DNA from: an uncultured Lachnospiraceae bacterium
GTDB lineage: Bacteria; Bacillota; Clostridia; Lachnospirales; Lachnospiraceae
DNA length: 40,598 nucleotides
Reading direction: 5' to 3'
NCBI GenBank assembly: GCA_910579735.1
Contig: CAJTUZ010000007.1
Location: 1-40,598 of the forward strand
The notes under the pieces were generated by a model. The model saw nothing but the letters and a program-made list of their open reading frames with translations. It did not search any database and was not told the DNA's origin. A program made the position numbers and the translations under genes. Below are positions 31,597 through 40,256 of this stretch, piece by piece (the first letter of the stretch is position 1; every line of letters begins with the position of its first letter).

Positions 31597-33531
31597 ATGG
31601 CGATTAGAATTACCGGTATGTATTCCGGATTGGATACGGAAAGCATTATCAATGACCTCGTTTCCGCACAGAGCGTAAAGAAGTCTTCACTTGTGAAAGC
31701 ACAGACGAAGCTGAGCTGGAAACAGGACGCATGGAAGGCGTTGAATACGAAGATCTACAATTTTTATACGAACGTAGTGGATGATATGAGATGGCAGGCT
31801 TCTTACCAGAAGAAGACAACAAGCGTTTCCAATTCCAGTGCGGTAACTGTCATTGCCAGCAAAGGCGCCGTAAACGGCGTACAGGATCTGCAGATTCAAA
31901 AACTGGCAAAACAGGGTTTCTTAACGGGAGCTAATCTATCCGAATTAAACGGCGGTAAGAAATTTACTGCGAAGTCTACGCTCGGCGAGCTTGGCGTAAC
32001 AGGAGCGGGCAGCTTCAGCGTGGAGATCAACGGCAAATTTACGGATATTAAAGTAGATGAGAATACCAAGATCTCCGATCTGGTAAATAAACTGGGAGCG
32101 GCAGGAGTGAATGCAAGCTTTGATGAGAAATCCCAGAGATTTTTCGTCAGCTCCAAAGCAAGCGGCGAGGCTGCAAACTTCCACCTGGTAGGAAATAACA
32201 CGGCCGGCATGGATATTCTTTCCAAACTTGGTATGATGACCAAGGAAGATTTAAACAGCGGCGCTTATAATACGTGGGCAAATTATAAAGATGATGCAGG
32301 CAACTATTCTGCCGATTATTATACCGCATTGTCCAATGAAGTGCAGAAACGTGCGAATGCTTTTAAGAAAGAAAATGACGAACTTACCAAGAAGAACGAA
32401 TCTTTGCAGAAGCAGATCGATAAGCTGAACGAGGATAAGAATAATGCGACTCTGACAGCAGACGATATTCAGAAGATCGATGAAAAGATTGCAGAGCTGA
32501 CAAAGAGCAAAGATGATAATACAGCTAAAATTGCGGATAACGAGCAATATTTCAGCGTAGACGGCGACGGTAAAGTGACCGGAACGACAGCGCTTGAGAC
32601 GAAGGTAACGGCAGACTTTGAGCAAAAGATCACGGATGCGAAAGATGTTCTGAGCAATCTCGGTTCTTATGCGGCATCTGCAGGCGCGACCAAGACAGAA
32701 GGACAGGATGCGGTAATCTCCTTAAACGGCGCCGAGTTTACATCGGATACCAACACATTTGAAATCAACGGCCTGACGCTGACCGTATTGAAAGAGACGG
32801 AGAAAAACGAGACGATCACGTTGACGACCGGAGAAGATACCGATGGTATCTATGATATGATCAAAAACTTCCTGACGGAGTATAATAAGCTGATCGTAGA
32901 AATGGATTCGCTCTACAACGCAGAATCTTCCAAAGGATATGATCCGCTTACCTCGGAGGAAAAACAGGCTATGGCTGATTCCGAGATTGAAGAGTGGGAG
33001 AAAAAGATCAAAGATTCTCTGCTTCGCCGGGATTCTACACTGGGCACCGTAAAGGATGCAATGAAGTCCATTATGTTAAAGGGTGCGACGGTAAACGGCA
33101 AACAGATGTATCTGTCAGACTTCGGCATCAATACTTTGGGATATTTCAATGCGGCGGATAATGAGAAGGGCGTATATCATATCAACGGTGATAAAGATGA
33201 TCCGCATGTAAAGAATGAAGATGATCAGTTAAGGGCGATGATCGCGTCTGATCCGGACGCTGTTGTTTCTTTCTTTTCACAGCTGGCCAATAATGTACAT
33301 GACGATCTAATGAATAAGATGTCCGCAACGAAATTGAGCAGTGCATTTACGGTTTACAACGATAAAGAAATGAAAGACGAGTATGACGCATATACGTCGA
33401 GAATCGCCAAAGAAGAGAAAAGACTGAATGACCTGATGGATAAATGGTACAGCAAGTTCTCTAAAATGGAGACTGCACTTGCGAAACTCGAGTCCAAGAA
33501 CAATGCGGTTGCCGGTATGTTCGGAGGCTGA
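31597..33531 (+). CDS. fliD: Flagellar filament cap protein FliD with coiled-coil insertion
   Basis: A 644-residue protein, longer than the ~500 residues common in Bacillus. The N-terminal FliD_N domain has RITGMYSGLDTESIINDLVS and SWKQDAWKALNTKIYNFYTN. The C-terminal FliD_C part has YDMIKNFLTEYNKLIVEMDS, LTSEEKQAMADSEIEEWEKK and the end SRIAKEEKRLNDLMDKWYSK. Between them, residues about 246-314 are Lys/Glu/Asn/Asp-rich and heptad-like (KKENDELTKKNESLQKQIDK), predicting a coiled coil. FliD caps the growing filament and is needed for adding flagellin. GGAGGG precedes the ATG. The cap domain length may match the enlarged FlgL. Confidence 0.93.
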   Translation: MAIRITGMYSGLDTESIINDLVSAQSVKKSSLVKAQTKLSWKQDAWKALNTKIYNFYTNVVDDMRWQASYQKKTTSVSNSSAVTVIASKGAVNGVQDLQIQKLAKQGFLTGANLSELNGGKKFTAKSTLGELGVTGAGSFSVEINGKFTDIKVDENTKISDLVNKLGAAGVNASFDEKSQRFFVSSKASGEAANFHLVGNNTAGMDILSKLGMMTKEDLNSGAYNTWANYKDDAGNYSADYYTALSNEVQKRANAFKKENDELTKKNESLQKQIDKLNEDKNNATLTADDIQKIDEKIAELTKSKDDNTAKIADNEQYFSVDGDGKVTGTTALETKVTADFEQKITDAKDVLSNLGSYAASAGATKTEGQDAVISLNGAEFTSDTNTFEINGLTLTVLKETEKNETITLTTGEDTDGIYDMIKNFLTEYNKLIVEMDSLYNAESSKGYDPLTSEEKQAMADSEIEEWEKKIKDSLLRRDSTLGTVKDAMKSIMLKGATVNGKQMYLSDFGINTLGYFNAADNEKGVYHINGDKDDPHVKNEDDQLRAMIASDPDAVVSFFSQLANNVHDDLMNKMSATKLSSAFTVYNDKEMKDEYDAYTSRIAKEEKRLNDLMDKWYSKFSKMETALAKLESKNNAVAGMFGG

Positions 33532-33586
33532 TGAGCAGAACAGGATGATTATTGAATTGCGGTAGGATCAAGGAGGAAAAGCCACA

Positions 33587-33964
33587 ATGCAGACACAGAA
33601 CCCATTTGATAAATATAACAAAAGTAAGATCTTGACGGCTTCCCCGGCGGAACTTACATTGATGTTATATGAGGGCGCTATCAAATTCTGCAATATAGCT
33701 ATTTTAGGTATTGAACAGAATGATATGGAGAAAGCACATGCCAATATTATGAAGACACAGCGCATTATTGAAGAGTTTCGAAATACGTTGGATCATAAAT
33801 ATCCGGTATGGGAAGATTTTGACAGGGTATATGTATATCTTTTGCAGAGATTGTTTGATGCCAATGTCAAAAAAGAAAAAGAGATTCTTGAAGAGGTGAA
33901 TATGCATTTAAGAAGTATGCGGGATACCTGGAAGGAAGTTATGAAACGCGCTCATCAGGGGTAG
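33587..33964 (+). CDS. fliS: Flagellin export chaperone FliS
   Basis: A 125-residue helical protein with the FliS hallmarks NPFDKYNKSKILTASPAELT, LMLYEGAIKFCNIA, and the C-terminal LRSMRDTWKEVMKRAHQG. FliS binds the C-terminus of flagellin in the cytoplasm and, in some Bacillota, supports FliW action. CAAGGAGG precedes the ATG. The usual fliD-fliS order is kept. Confidence 0.95.
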   Translation: MQTQNPFDKYNKSKILTASPAELTLMLYEGAIKFCNIAILGIEQNDMEKAHANIMKTQRIIEEFRNTLDHKYPVWEDFDRVYVYLLQRLFDANVKKEKEILEEVNMHLRSMRDTWKEVMKRAHQG

Positions 33965-33976
33965 AAGAGGTTTGAC

Positions 33977-34453
33977 ATGGAACAGAATTGTGTACAGATA
34001 TTGGCAAGAAGCCTGGAGAAAAAGAGTCAGGCTTTGAGTAAGATCATAGAACAGAATACTCTCCAGGAAACGATCCTGAAGCAGGAAGAGTTCGATATGG
34101 ATGCTTTCGAGGCTTCCGTGGATGCACAGAATAAATTGGTCGAAGAACTGGAACAGCTTGATACGGGATTTGAAGCCTTGTATGAGCGCGTCAGGGAAGA
34201 TATGATGGTAAACAAGGATCGATATCATCAGGAAATCGCATCTATGAAAGAACTGATCCAGCAGATTACCGATAAAGTGGTTACGGTGAATGCCGGAAAT
34301 ATGCGGAATAAGAGGCTGGCGGAAAATCAGTTTAAGAAGGTGAGAGAGAATATCCGAAACGGTATTTCCAAATCCAAAGTCGCAAGGGGTTACTATAACA
34401 GCATGAATAATCTGAATCATGTACCCCCGCAGTTTTATGACAGTAAAAAATAA
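33977..34453 (+). CDS. Probable FliT/FlgN-like flagellar chaperone
   Basis: A 158-residue, mostly helical, charged protein directly after fliS (12 bp). The pattern of N-terminal long helices (ILARSLEKKSQALSKIIEQN, MDAFEASVDAQNKLVEELEQ, LDTGFEALYERVREDM) and the C-terminal VARGYYNSMNNLNHVPPQFY resembles FlgN/FliT-like proteins of Clostridia. The position after fliS is that of fliT, a chaperone of the cap protein FliD. Sequence similarity to enteric FliT is not obvious, so the name is by position and fold type. A strong terminator follows. Confidence 0.72.
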   Translation: MEQNCVQILARSLEKKSQALSKIIEQNTLQETILKQEEFDMDAFEASVDAQNKLVEELEQLDTGFEALYERVREDMMVNKDRYHQEIASMKELIQQITDKVVTVNAGNMRNKRLAENQFKKVRENIRNGISKSKVARGYYNSMNNLNHVPPQFYDSKK

Positions 34454-34462
34454 TGCAGAAGG

Positions 34463-34498
34463 CACGGTCTCTATGTGAGATAGGGACCGTGTCTTTTT
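34463..34498 (+). terminator. Strong intrinsic terminator after the flaG-fliD-fliS operon
   Basis: CACGGTCTCTAT (34463-34474), loop GTGAG, ATAGGGACCGTG (34480-34491): a 12-bp stem with one G-U pair followed by TCTTTTT. The next ribosome binding site lies only a few bases further on, so the following genes depend on read-through or an unseen promoter. Confidence 0.85.
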
Positions 34499-34514
34499 GG
34501 TAAAGGATCCGGAA

Positions 34515-35594
34515 ATGAAAAAAGTAAGCATCGTGGTTCCGTGTTATAATACAGCCGCATATCTGGCACGCTGTATGGAACATATTATCAGGCAGACGAT
34601 AGGTCTGGAAAATATAGAAATTATTCTGGTTGATGACGCTTCGACAGATAATGGCGCAACGCTTCAGATGATCATGGAATATGAACAAAAATACCCGGAA
34701 ACGGTCATTGCGGTTCCCTTAGAACAGAATATGCGGCAGGGCGGCGCAAGAAATATCGGGATATCTTATGCCGGCGGAGAATATCTGATGTTCTGCGATG
34801 CCGACGACTGGCTGTCACTTGATGCGATGGAAATCCTATATCGTACGGCGCAGGAATATCAGGCGGATGTGGTCGAATATCTGATGAAAGAAGTGACGGT
34901 ATACGATGAGGGGATAGAACCGGTAGAGGAAGAATACAGTGTATACTTGGGCGACATGGGGGATGAGGCATACAGAAAGAAAATGCTGATGGTTTCGGCT
35001 GACGATTTTTCATTGGGATGTATGCGTAAATTCTACAGACTTTCTTTAATTTTGGATAACCGGATCCGTTTCGCGGAGCATCTCAGGCTGGAGGAACCTT
35101 CTTTTACCCTGCCGGTCCGTCTGTATGAGAAAACGCATATCTGCATCGATAAAGTTCTTTATTACTATTTTCAGACGCCGAATTCTACGATGCGCGGCGG
35201 GACACATAGCTGGGATGACCGGAAGTTCGACAATGCCAAAGTATGGATCAGTTTGATCGATGATCTGGAAGGGCGGGGATTTCTGCAGAAATATTATCCG
35301 GAGCTGGAATGTATGTTTTATGACTGGGGGTTTGGACTCAGCATCAGAATGCTTCTGCAGAAAGGATATACGTTAACACGGGATGAGATGCAGTTCTTTA
35401 AAGAGGTAATGCTTCGCCTCTTTCCGAATATAAAACGAAATCCGTATATCAGAACAAGAAATAACGACTGGGATATGATCCTGCATACGGTTCTCGAAAC
35501 AGAACTTACACAGGAGAACGTACAGGAATTTAACCGGATTATGCAATATTATTTATACAGGTATGCTGAAGAATCGGAGAAGAAGAACGTATAG
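34515..35594 (+). CDS. Family 2 glycosyltransferase, probable flagellin modification
   Basis: A 359-residue GT-A fold enzyme. Motifs: MKKVSIVVPCYNTAAYLARC at the N-terminus, IILVDDASTD, NMRQGGARNIGISYAGGEYL, and the metal-binding CDADDWLS. It would move a sugar from a nucleotide donor. The start at 34515 is supported by AAAGGA 7 bases before. It is the first gene of a run that parallels the flagellin Type A modification locus of C. difficile 630 (CD0240-CD0244), in which a GT2 enzyme adds GlcNAc to flagellin. That it acts on flagellin is inferred from the neighbouring flagellar genes and the downstream flagellin gene. Confidence 0.87.
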   Translation: MKKVSIVVPCYNTAAYLARCMEHIIRQTIGLENIEIILVDDASTDNGATLQMIMEYEQKYPETVIAVPLEQNMRQGGARNIGISYAGGEYLMFCDADDWLSLDAMEILYRTAQEYQADVVEYLMKEVTVYDEGIEPVEEEYSVYLGDMGDEAYRKKMLMVSADDFSLGCMRKFYRLSLILDNRIRFAEHLRLEEPSFTLPVRLYEKTHICIDKVLYYYFQTPNSTMRGGTHSWDDRKFDNAKVWISLIDDLEGRGFLQKYYPELECMFYDWGFGLSIRMLLQKGYTLTRDEMQFFKEVMLRLFPNIKRNPYIRTRNNDWDMILHTVLETELTQENVQEFNRIMQYYLYRYAEESEKKNV

Positions 35595-35631
35595 CAGATG
35601 AGAGGGATTGAGCAGGGAGAAAAGAGTTCGT

Positions 35632-36603
35632 ATGAAATATTTCAGTCAGGATTATTTCAATCAATTGAAGGATATTGTGCTGCAATATACGTTTAATAAT
35701 TATGATTATTGCTATTTGCGCGCTATGCACGAAAAGAATGCAAGAGAGGGAACAGAAACAATAATAGCAGGTTCGTCCCATGCCATGAACGGTCTGGTAA
35801 ATGAAAATCTTTCAGGCGGCTGCATTAATTTCTCGATTTCTTCTCAGGACATTTATTACGACTTCTGCCATATTAAAAAGGCGGTAAAAGAAGGCCGGCA
35901 GAAGATTAAACGCTGTATCATCAATATTGGATATTATATGCTTTATCAGGATCTGTCTTATAGTAAGATGATGAGTTATCTGATTCCAAGCGTATATTTT
36001 CCTCTTTTTGGCGACACACATCATTATAGAATAGAAAAAGAATATGATATGTGGGGAAAAATTACGGCCGATAAAAGTATGTATTCCGGTGAACTGATCA
36101 AAAAGCTATGCGAAGAATGGTCAGAAGGCTTCTTTTTGGAAGAACCCTCTTTCTATGGGAGTATGAAGACAAGAGAGAATAACAATATCTACGGTCTGAA
36201 AAAGATCATATGGAATACGCTGACCGAAGCGGAAAAAGAAGAGGCGGCCATAGAGAGAACCAGAGACCATAACCGCCTGAAACAGCATGAACAGTCCCGC
36301 ATGGAAAACGGAGAACTTATAAGGGAAATGACGGCATATCTTCATGCACGGGATATCAAGCCGATTTTTGTAATATTTCCGTTTACGGCCTGGTATAACC
36401 GTTATATTGACGGCGCATATAAGGCAGACATTTTTGAACTGCTCGATGGCTTATCGGTCCCGGTGGAATTTCTGGACATGAATGATTATGAGGGCGTATT
36501 CTGCGATGCCGATTTCCTGGATACGGATCATCTGAATAAACAGGGAGCTTTGAAGGCAACCGCCTTTTTGAACGAATATTTAAATATGCTTATGCAGGAA
36601 TAA
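35632..36603 (+). CDS. SGNH-hydrolase-like protein
   Basis: A 323-residue soluble protein without a signal peptide. Near the N-terminus TIIAGSSHAMNGLVNE looks like the block I of an SGNH/GDSL fold with a possible catalytic Ser. Near the C-terminus CDADFLDTDHLNKQGALKAT carries the D-x-x-H pair of block V. DltD-like and other cell-surface acyl-modifying enzymes share this layout. It may transfer or remove an acyl or other group on the flagellin glycan or its precursor; the actual role is unknown. The start at 35632 is preferred, although a TTG at 35608 is possible. It lies between a glycosyltransferase and a phosphotransferase gene, 14 bp from the latter. Confidence 0.7.
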   Translation: MKYFSQDYFNQLKDIVLQYTFNNYDYCYLRAMHEKNAREGTETIIAGSSHAMNGLVNENLSGGCINFSISSQDIYYDFCHIKKAVKEGRQKIKRCIINIGYYMLYQDLSYSKMMSYLIPSVYFPLFGDTHHYRIEKEYDMWGKITADKSMYSGELIKKLCEEWSEGFFLEEPSFYGSMKTRENNNIYGLKKIIWNTLTEAEKEEAAIERTRDHNRLKQHEQSRMENGELIREMTAYLHARDIKPIFVIFPFTAWYNRYIDGAYKADIFELLDGLSVPVEFLDMNDYEGVFCDADFLDTDHLNKQGALKATAFLNEYLNMLMQE

Positions 36604-36617
36604 CAGGAGAAAACAAG

Positions 36618-38066
36618 ATGAACCCAAATGAACGGTACGTTTCGCTTGTAAAAGAATTGATAAACGGCGTCGATGCAGGCGACTTTGACAATATTGAGGC
36701 AATACCGGCGAAATATACATATGAGCATTTATATTCATTATTCCTATTTGCAGGTGCATTGGATAACGGGAAAATGCTGTATGAGCAGATATATGACATT
36801 GTTGTCAGGCATGGAAAAAGAAGTATTTATAAGAAAGTGCGAAACGGTGAAAAAATAAAAGTGGCATTTCTTGCCATATCGGCGGCTGAGTGGCCGGCTT
36901 CCGATCTTTACCATAGTCTTTGCCAAAACGAGAGGGTGGAGTGTTATATTATAGTCCCCCCCCTGGTAGACCGGGAAGCCGACAGCCGTATCGACACCTA
37001 TAGGCAGACATACCGGTATTTTGAGCAAAACGGATATGATGTCAGAGGCGCTTATGATGAAACGTCCGGATGTATCCTGCAATGGGATGATCTGGGTGGA
37101 AAACCTGATGTAGTGATCCATTTGACGCCATGGTTCCAGTCGCTGCCGGCGGCTTTTCAGGTGATCTCTTTCCCGTTTAGCTGTATTAACTGCTATATAC
37201 CATATGGGATTTACGTGGCGGACAGTATCGATCAGTCTTACGCCGTTAATTTTGTATATAATAAAGAATTCATCAATATGATGTGGAGAGTATATGCCGA
37301 TTCGAAGAAGAACCTGGAAGGATACCGGAAACATGAATTGCTGCGTGGGAAAAATGTGGTTTTTTCCGGTTATATCAAAATGGATCAGCTATACCGCATG
37401 AAGGAATGGAACGAGGAAGAGATCAGGGAAATATGGAAGATCCCTGCGGGAAAAAAAGCAGATGAAATGAAAAGAGTCATAATTGCGCCGCATCATTCTT
37501 TTATGGGATATGGAGGAATAAAGTATTCTACTTTCGCGAGGAATGCATGGTTTTTATTATATCTTGCCCAAAAATACCAGGATAAGGTATCCTTTATTTT
37601 CAAACCGCATCCGAATCTGCGTCTGCGGGCGGTAGAGGCAGGCGTTTTTGAAAATTATGAGGAGTATGACCGGTATGTGGAAGAATGGAATGCACTGCCG
37701 AATGCAAAAGTAGTGCAGGAAACGGATTACCTGGATATTTTTGCGACTTCGGATGGAATGATTATGGATTCGGCTTCTTTTATTGCCGAATATATGTATG
37801 TAAATAAGCCGCTGCTGTTTCTGCAAAGAGAAGGACAGGCTTTTAACGAACTTGGAAAAGTGCTGCTGGAGGGGCATTATTTGCAGCAGGGTGAGCACTA
37901 TCTTAAAATGGAAAAGTTTTTACAGGATATCATTCTAAACGGTCATGATACGAAAAAAGATATCAGAGAAAAGATCAGGGAAAATGAACTGGATTATATG
38001 CAGATAAATAAATGTATGGCAGGCGAATTTATTTACCATGATATTTGCAGCTTGCTCACTGACTAG
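36618..38066 (+). CDS. CDP-glycerol-glycerophosphotransferase-like protein
   Basis: A 482-residue protein related to TagB/TagF. The N-terminal ~120 residues have no clear motif. Then come KIKVAFLAISAAEWPASDLY, VIIAPHHSFMGYGG, FIFKPHPNLRLR (the His-Pro of the active site) and SDGMIMDSASFIAEYMYVNK, which correspond to the TagF motifs around the second active His and the Asp-Ser segment. TagF-type enzymes move a polyol- or amino-acid-phosphate from a CDP carrier. In the C. difficile Type A flagellin locus a protein of this family is thought to attach the phospho-N-methylthreonine to GlcNAc. AACAGGAG precedes the ATG. Confidence 0.83.
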   Translation: MNPNERYVSLVKELINGVDAGDFDNIEAIPAKYTYEHLYSLFLFAGALDNGKMLYEQIYDIVVRHGKRSIYKKVRNGEKIKVAFLAISAAEWPASDLYHSLCQNERVECYIIVPPLVDREADSRIDTYRQTYRYFEQNGYDVRGAYDETSGCILQWDDLGGKPDVVIHLTPWFQSLPAAFQVISFPFSCINCYIPYGIYVADSIDQSYAVNFVYNKEFINMMWRVYADSKKNLEGYRKHELLRGKNVVFSGYIKMDQLYRMKEWNEEEIREIWKIPAGKKADEMKRVIIAPHHSFMGYGGIKYSTFARNAWFLLYLAQKYQDKVSFIFKPHPNLRLRAVEAGVFENYEEYDRYVEEWNALPNAKVVQETDYLDIFATSDGMIMDSASFIAEYMYVNKPLLFLQREGQAFNELGKVLLEGHYLQQGEHYLKMEKFLQDIILNGHDTKKDIREKIRENELDYMQINKCMAGEFIYHDICSLLTD

Positions 38067-38076
38067 AGAGGGAAAG

Positions 38077-38101
38077 AATCTGTATACGCAGCAGATTTTT
38101 T
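38077..38101 (+). terminator. Weak possible terminator between phosphotransferase and HAD genes
   Basis: AATCTG (38077-38082) and CAGATT (38092-38097) form a 6-bp stem followed by TTTT. The stem is short, so any effect is probably partial. The 98-bp gap 38067-38164 shows no convincing promoter. Confidence 0.3.
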
Positions 38102-38164
38102 GATCCAATGGAGATGACAATTCAGTATTTGAAAAAACATTAGTATAAATGAGGAAATGAGCGA

Positions 38165-38773
38165 ATGAGTGAACTGATTTTTCTTTTCAATCTGGATGCG
38201 ACAATAACGGCAGGTGAGATATTTCCGATGATCTCATCCAAAATGGACGGAAACATTCTGGAGCGAATGGGAGTGCTGACAGAAAGTACAATGAGCGGCA
38301 AACTGCCGTTTAAACAAAATCTGCTCAAAAGGATAGAACTTTTAAAGGATATTCCGGTAAGTGAAGTGAATCAGATGATTACAGATATGCCGCTAAATGA
38401 GAAGCTGGTAGATTTTATCAGAAGATATCGGGACAGATGTTATATCGTTACAGCTAATTTGGATATCTGGATTGAGGGCCTGATAAAGAAAATAGGTATG
38501 GAGAAAAATATATTTTCATCGAAAGCATTGATGATGGATGACCGTTTACAGAATGTTCTTAGTATTGTAGATAAAAATGCCGTGATCAGCCAGATGGTCA
38601 TGCCGTTTGCAGCCATTGGGAACGGGAATAATGACGCGGAGATGATCGAGGCGGCGCAGATCGGAATCGGTTATGGGGAAATATGTGATATTGCGCCTTC
38701 TGTATTGGATTGTGCCGATTATGCGGTCTATAAGGAAGAGAAACTGGTAGAATTTCTGGAAAAATTAATATAG
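38165..38773 (+). CDS. HAD-superfamily protein with altered catalytic residues
   Basis: A 202-residue protein of the HAD fold, similar in layout to phosphoserine-phosphatase-like enzymes. Motif I, usually DxDxT, reads FNLDATIT: N9 replaces the nucleophile Asp while D11 is kept. Motif II is IVTAN (T96) and the motif III lysine may be K137. Motif IV is IGNGNNDAEM, with N153 at the usual first Asp and D157 kept. Loss of the nucleophile suggests no normal phosphatase action, or another role. A HAD protein is also part of the C. difficile Type A flagellin locus. GAGGAAATGAGCG precedes the ATG, and the methyltransferase gene follows 13 bp downstream. Confidence 0.85.
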   Translation: MSELIFLFNLDATITAGEIFPMISSKMDGNILERMGVLTESTMSGKLPFKQNLLKRIELLKDIPVSEVNQMITDMPLNEKLVDFIRRYRDRCYIVTANLDIWIEGLIKKIGMEKNIFSSKALMMDDRLQNVLSIVDKNAVISQMVMPFAAIGNGNNDAEMIEAAQIGIGYGEICDIAPSVLDCADYAVYKEEKLVEFLEKLI

Positions 38774-38786
38774 GAGAGCAGATAGC

Positions 38787-39524
38787 ATGAGGATTAAAGA
38801 AAAAGTTGCCAATATAGATTACAGTGAGACGAGACAGTTTTTCAAAAACCGTGCACAGAAGTTTCAGGAGGACAATCCCTATTCCGTAACGATGTATCAG
38901 GATAATAATAAAGAACTGGTACAGGAAAGAAATAAAAAGGAAGTCGGGAGGATTCTGCCGATGCTGCAGCTTGATGAAAGATCAAGAGTGCTGGATATTG
39001 CATGCGGTATCGGAAGGTGGGCGGATGCGCTTCCCGGCAATATTGCGGAATATTGCGGAGTAGATTTCAGCAGTGAATTGATAAAGATCGCAAGGGAACG
39101 CAATACCAGAGAAAAGTTTTCCTTTATAGAAGGCCCGGCCAATGAGGTTGAACAAGTATTGCGGCATGCGGATAAAGGGACGTATAATACCATTTTACTT
39201 ATGGGAATTATGATATATCTGAATGATGAAGATATTTTATCTGTTTTGGAACAGGTGGGAAATATCTGTGAAGAACATGCGCTGATCTGTATCAGGGAAC
39301 CTGTCGGGATAGAAGAGAGACTGACATTAAAGGACTTCTTCTCGGATGAATTAAAAGACAATTATAATGCCATTTACAGGACACGCAGAGAGCTTGGTGA
39401 CTTTTATGCCAAGACTCTTTTCAAAAAAGGCTTTCGGATCGCAGAAGAAGGATTCCTGTTTGAAGAGGAGGCCTTAAATAACAGAAAAGAAACGTCACAG
39501 TATTTTTATATACTGCGCCGATAG
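38787..39524 (+). CDS. SAM-dependent methyltransferase, class I
   Basis: A 245-residue soluble protein. Motif I is RVLDIACGIGRWADALPG, the next acidic loop is YCGVDFSSELIKIARER, and the later TILLMGIMIYLNDEDIL and ICIREPVG fit the Rossmann-fold class. In the Type A flagellin locus of C. difficile a methyltransferase makes the N-methyl group of the attached threonine. Neighbouring HAD, nucleotidyltransferase and TagF-like genes make a like role here plausible, but the substrate is not proven. TAGGAGAGC precedes the ATG; the next gene is 12 bp away. Confidence 0.88.
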   Translation: MRIKEKVANIDYSETRQFFKNRAQKFQEDNPYSVTMYQDNNKELVQERNKKEVGRILPMLQLDERSRVLDIACGIGRWADALPGNIAEYCGVDFSSELIKIARERNTREKFSFIEGPANEVEQVLRHADKGTYNTILLMGIMIYLNDEDILSVLEQVGNICEEHALICIREPVGIEERLTLKDFFSDELKDNYNAIYRTRRELGDFYAKTLFKKGFRIAEEGFLFEEEALNNRKETSQYFYILRR

Positions 39525-39536
39525 GAGAGAACGGAT

Positions 39537-40184
39537 ATGGGGATTTCCAGAACAGTGATCATAAGCTGCGCAGGGATGGGGAACAGACTGGGACTCGGTA
39601 CGACCAAAGCCCTGCTTGAGGTAGAGGGAGAGCCTTTGATCATAAGGCATCTGAAGATGCTGCAGGATGAACAGGACATCCGAATCGTGGTAGGATATCA
39701 GGCGGAAAAGGTAATTGATGTTGTCCGGCAGTACAGAGAGGATGTTTTATTTGTTTTTAATCATCAGTACAGGGAAACCGGGACCGGCGCCAGTGTAGCT
39801 GCGGCGTCAAAACATGCGAATGACTATATTCTGTCTTTGGATGGCGATCTGCTCATTCATCCGGAAGATATGGAGAAAGCGCTGGCGTGCAGCCATGAGT
39901 TTGCCAGCGGAGATATTCCCGGAACGGATGATCCGTGGCTTCTGCAGACATATGAAGAAGGAGGCACGGAATATGTCAGCGGTTTTTCGCGCACGGAAGG
40001 GTACTATGAGTGGAATGGCATTACGCAGATGGAAAGTGAGAAGATGCTGCACGGCAAAGGCCATGTTTTCCAGCTGATTGAACCCTGGCTGCCGGTGCCT
40101 TTCTTAAAGCTGCGCACAAGGGAAATCGACACGGTAAATGACTACGAACGTGCCGTGGAATGGGTCAGAAACGGTTTTTCGTAA
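39537..40184 (+). CDS. MobA/LicC-like nucleotidyltransferase
   Basis: A 215-residue protein of the sugar-phosphate/choline-phosphate nucleotidyltransferase fold. The nucleotide-binding loop is IISCAGMGNRLGLGTTKALL, followed by VEGEPLIIRHLKML, and the metal-binding region is YILSLDGDLLIHPED. It would activate a phosphorylated small molecule with CTP or another NTP, giving the donor for the TagF-like transferase encoded two genes upstream. In the C. difficile Type A locus a nucleotidyltransferase makes a comparable step. TAGGAGAG precedes the ATG. The flagellin gene with its own promoter begins after 260 bp. Confidence 0.86.
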   Translation: MGISRTVIISCAGMGNRLGLGTTKALLEVEGEPLIIRHLKMLQDEQDIRIVVGYQAEKVIDVVRQYREDVLFVFNHQYRETGTGASVAAASKHANDYILSLDGDLLIHPEDMEKALACSHEFASGDIPGTDDPWLLQTYEEGGTEYVSGFSRTEGYYEWNGITQMESEKMLHGKGHVFQLIEPWLPVPFLKLRTREIDTVNDYERAVEWVRNGFS

Positions 40185-40256
40185 CAGTTGGAATGGGCAG
40201 GATCTGTCTGTTAAAATAACTTTTTCTATTTTTTTCAAATTTTTTTCATTTAGGTC

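Noticed and set aside
33908..34531. 207-codon open frame on the minus strand
   Set aside because: It is antisense to the fliT-like gene and runs across the terminator; no ribosome binding site or family signature.
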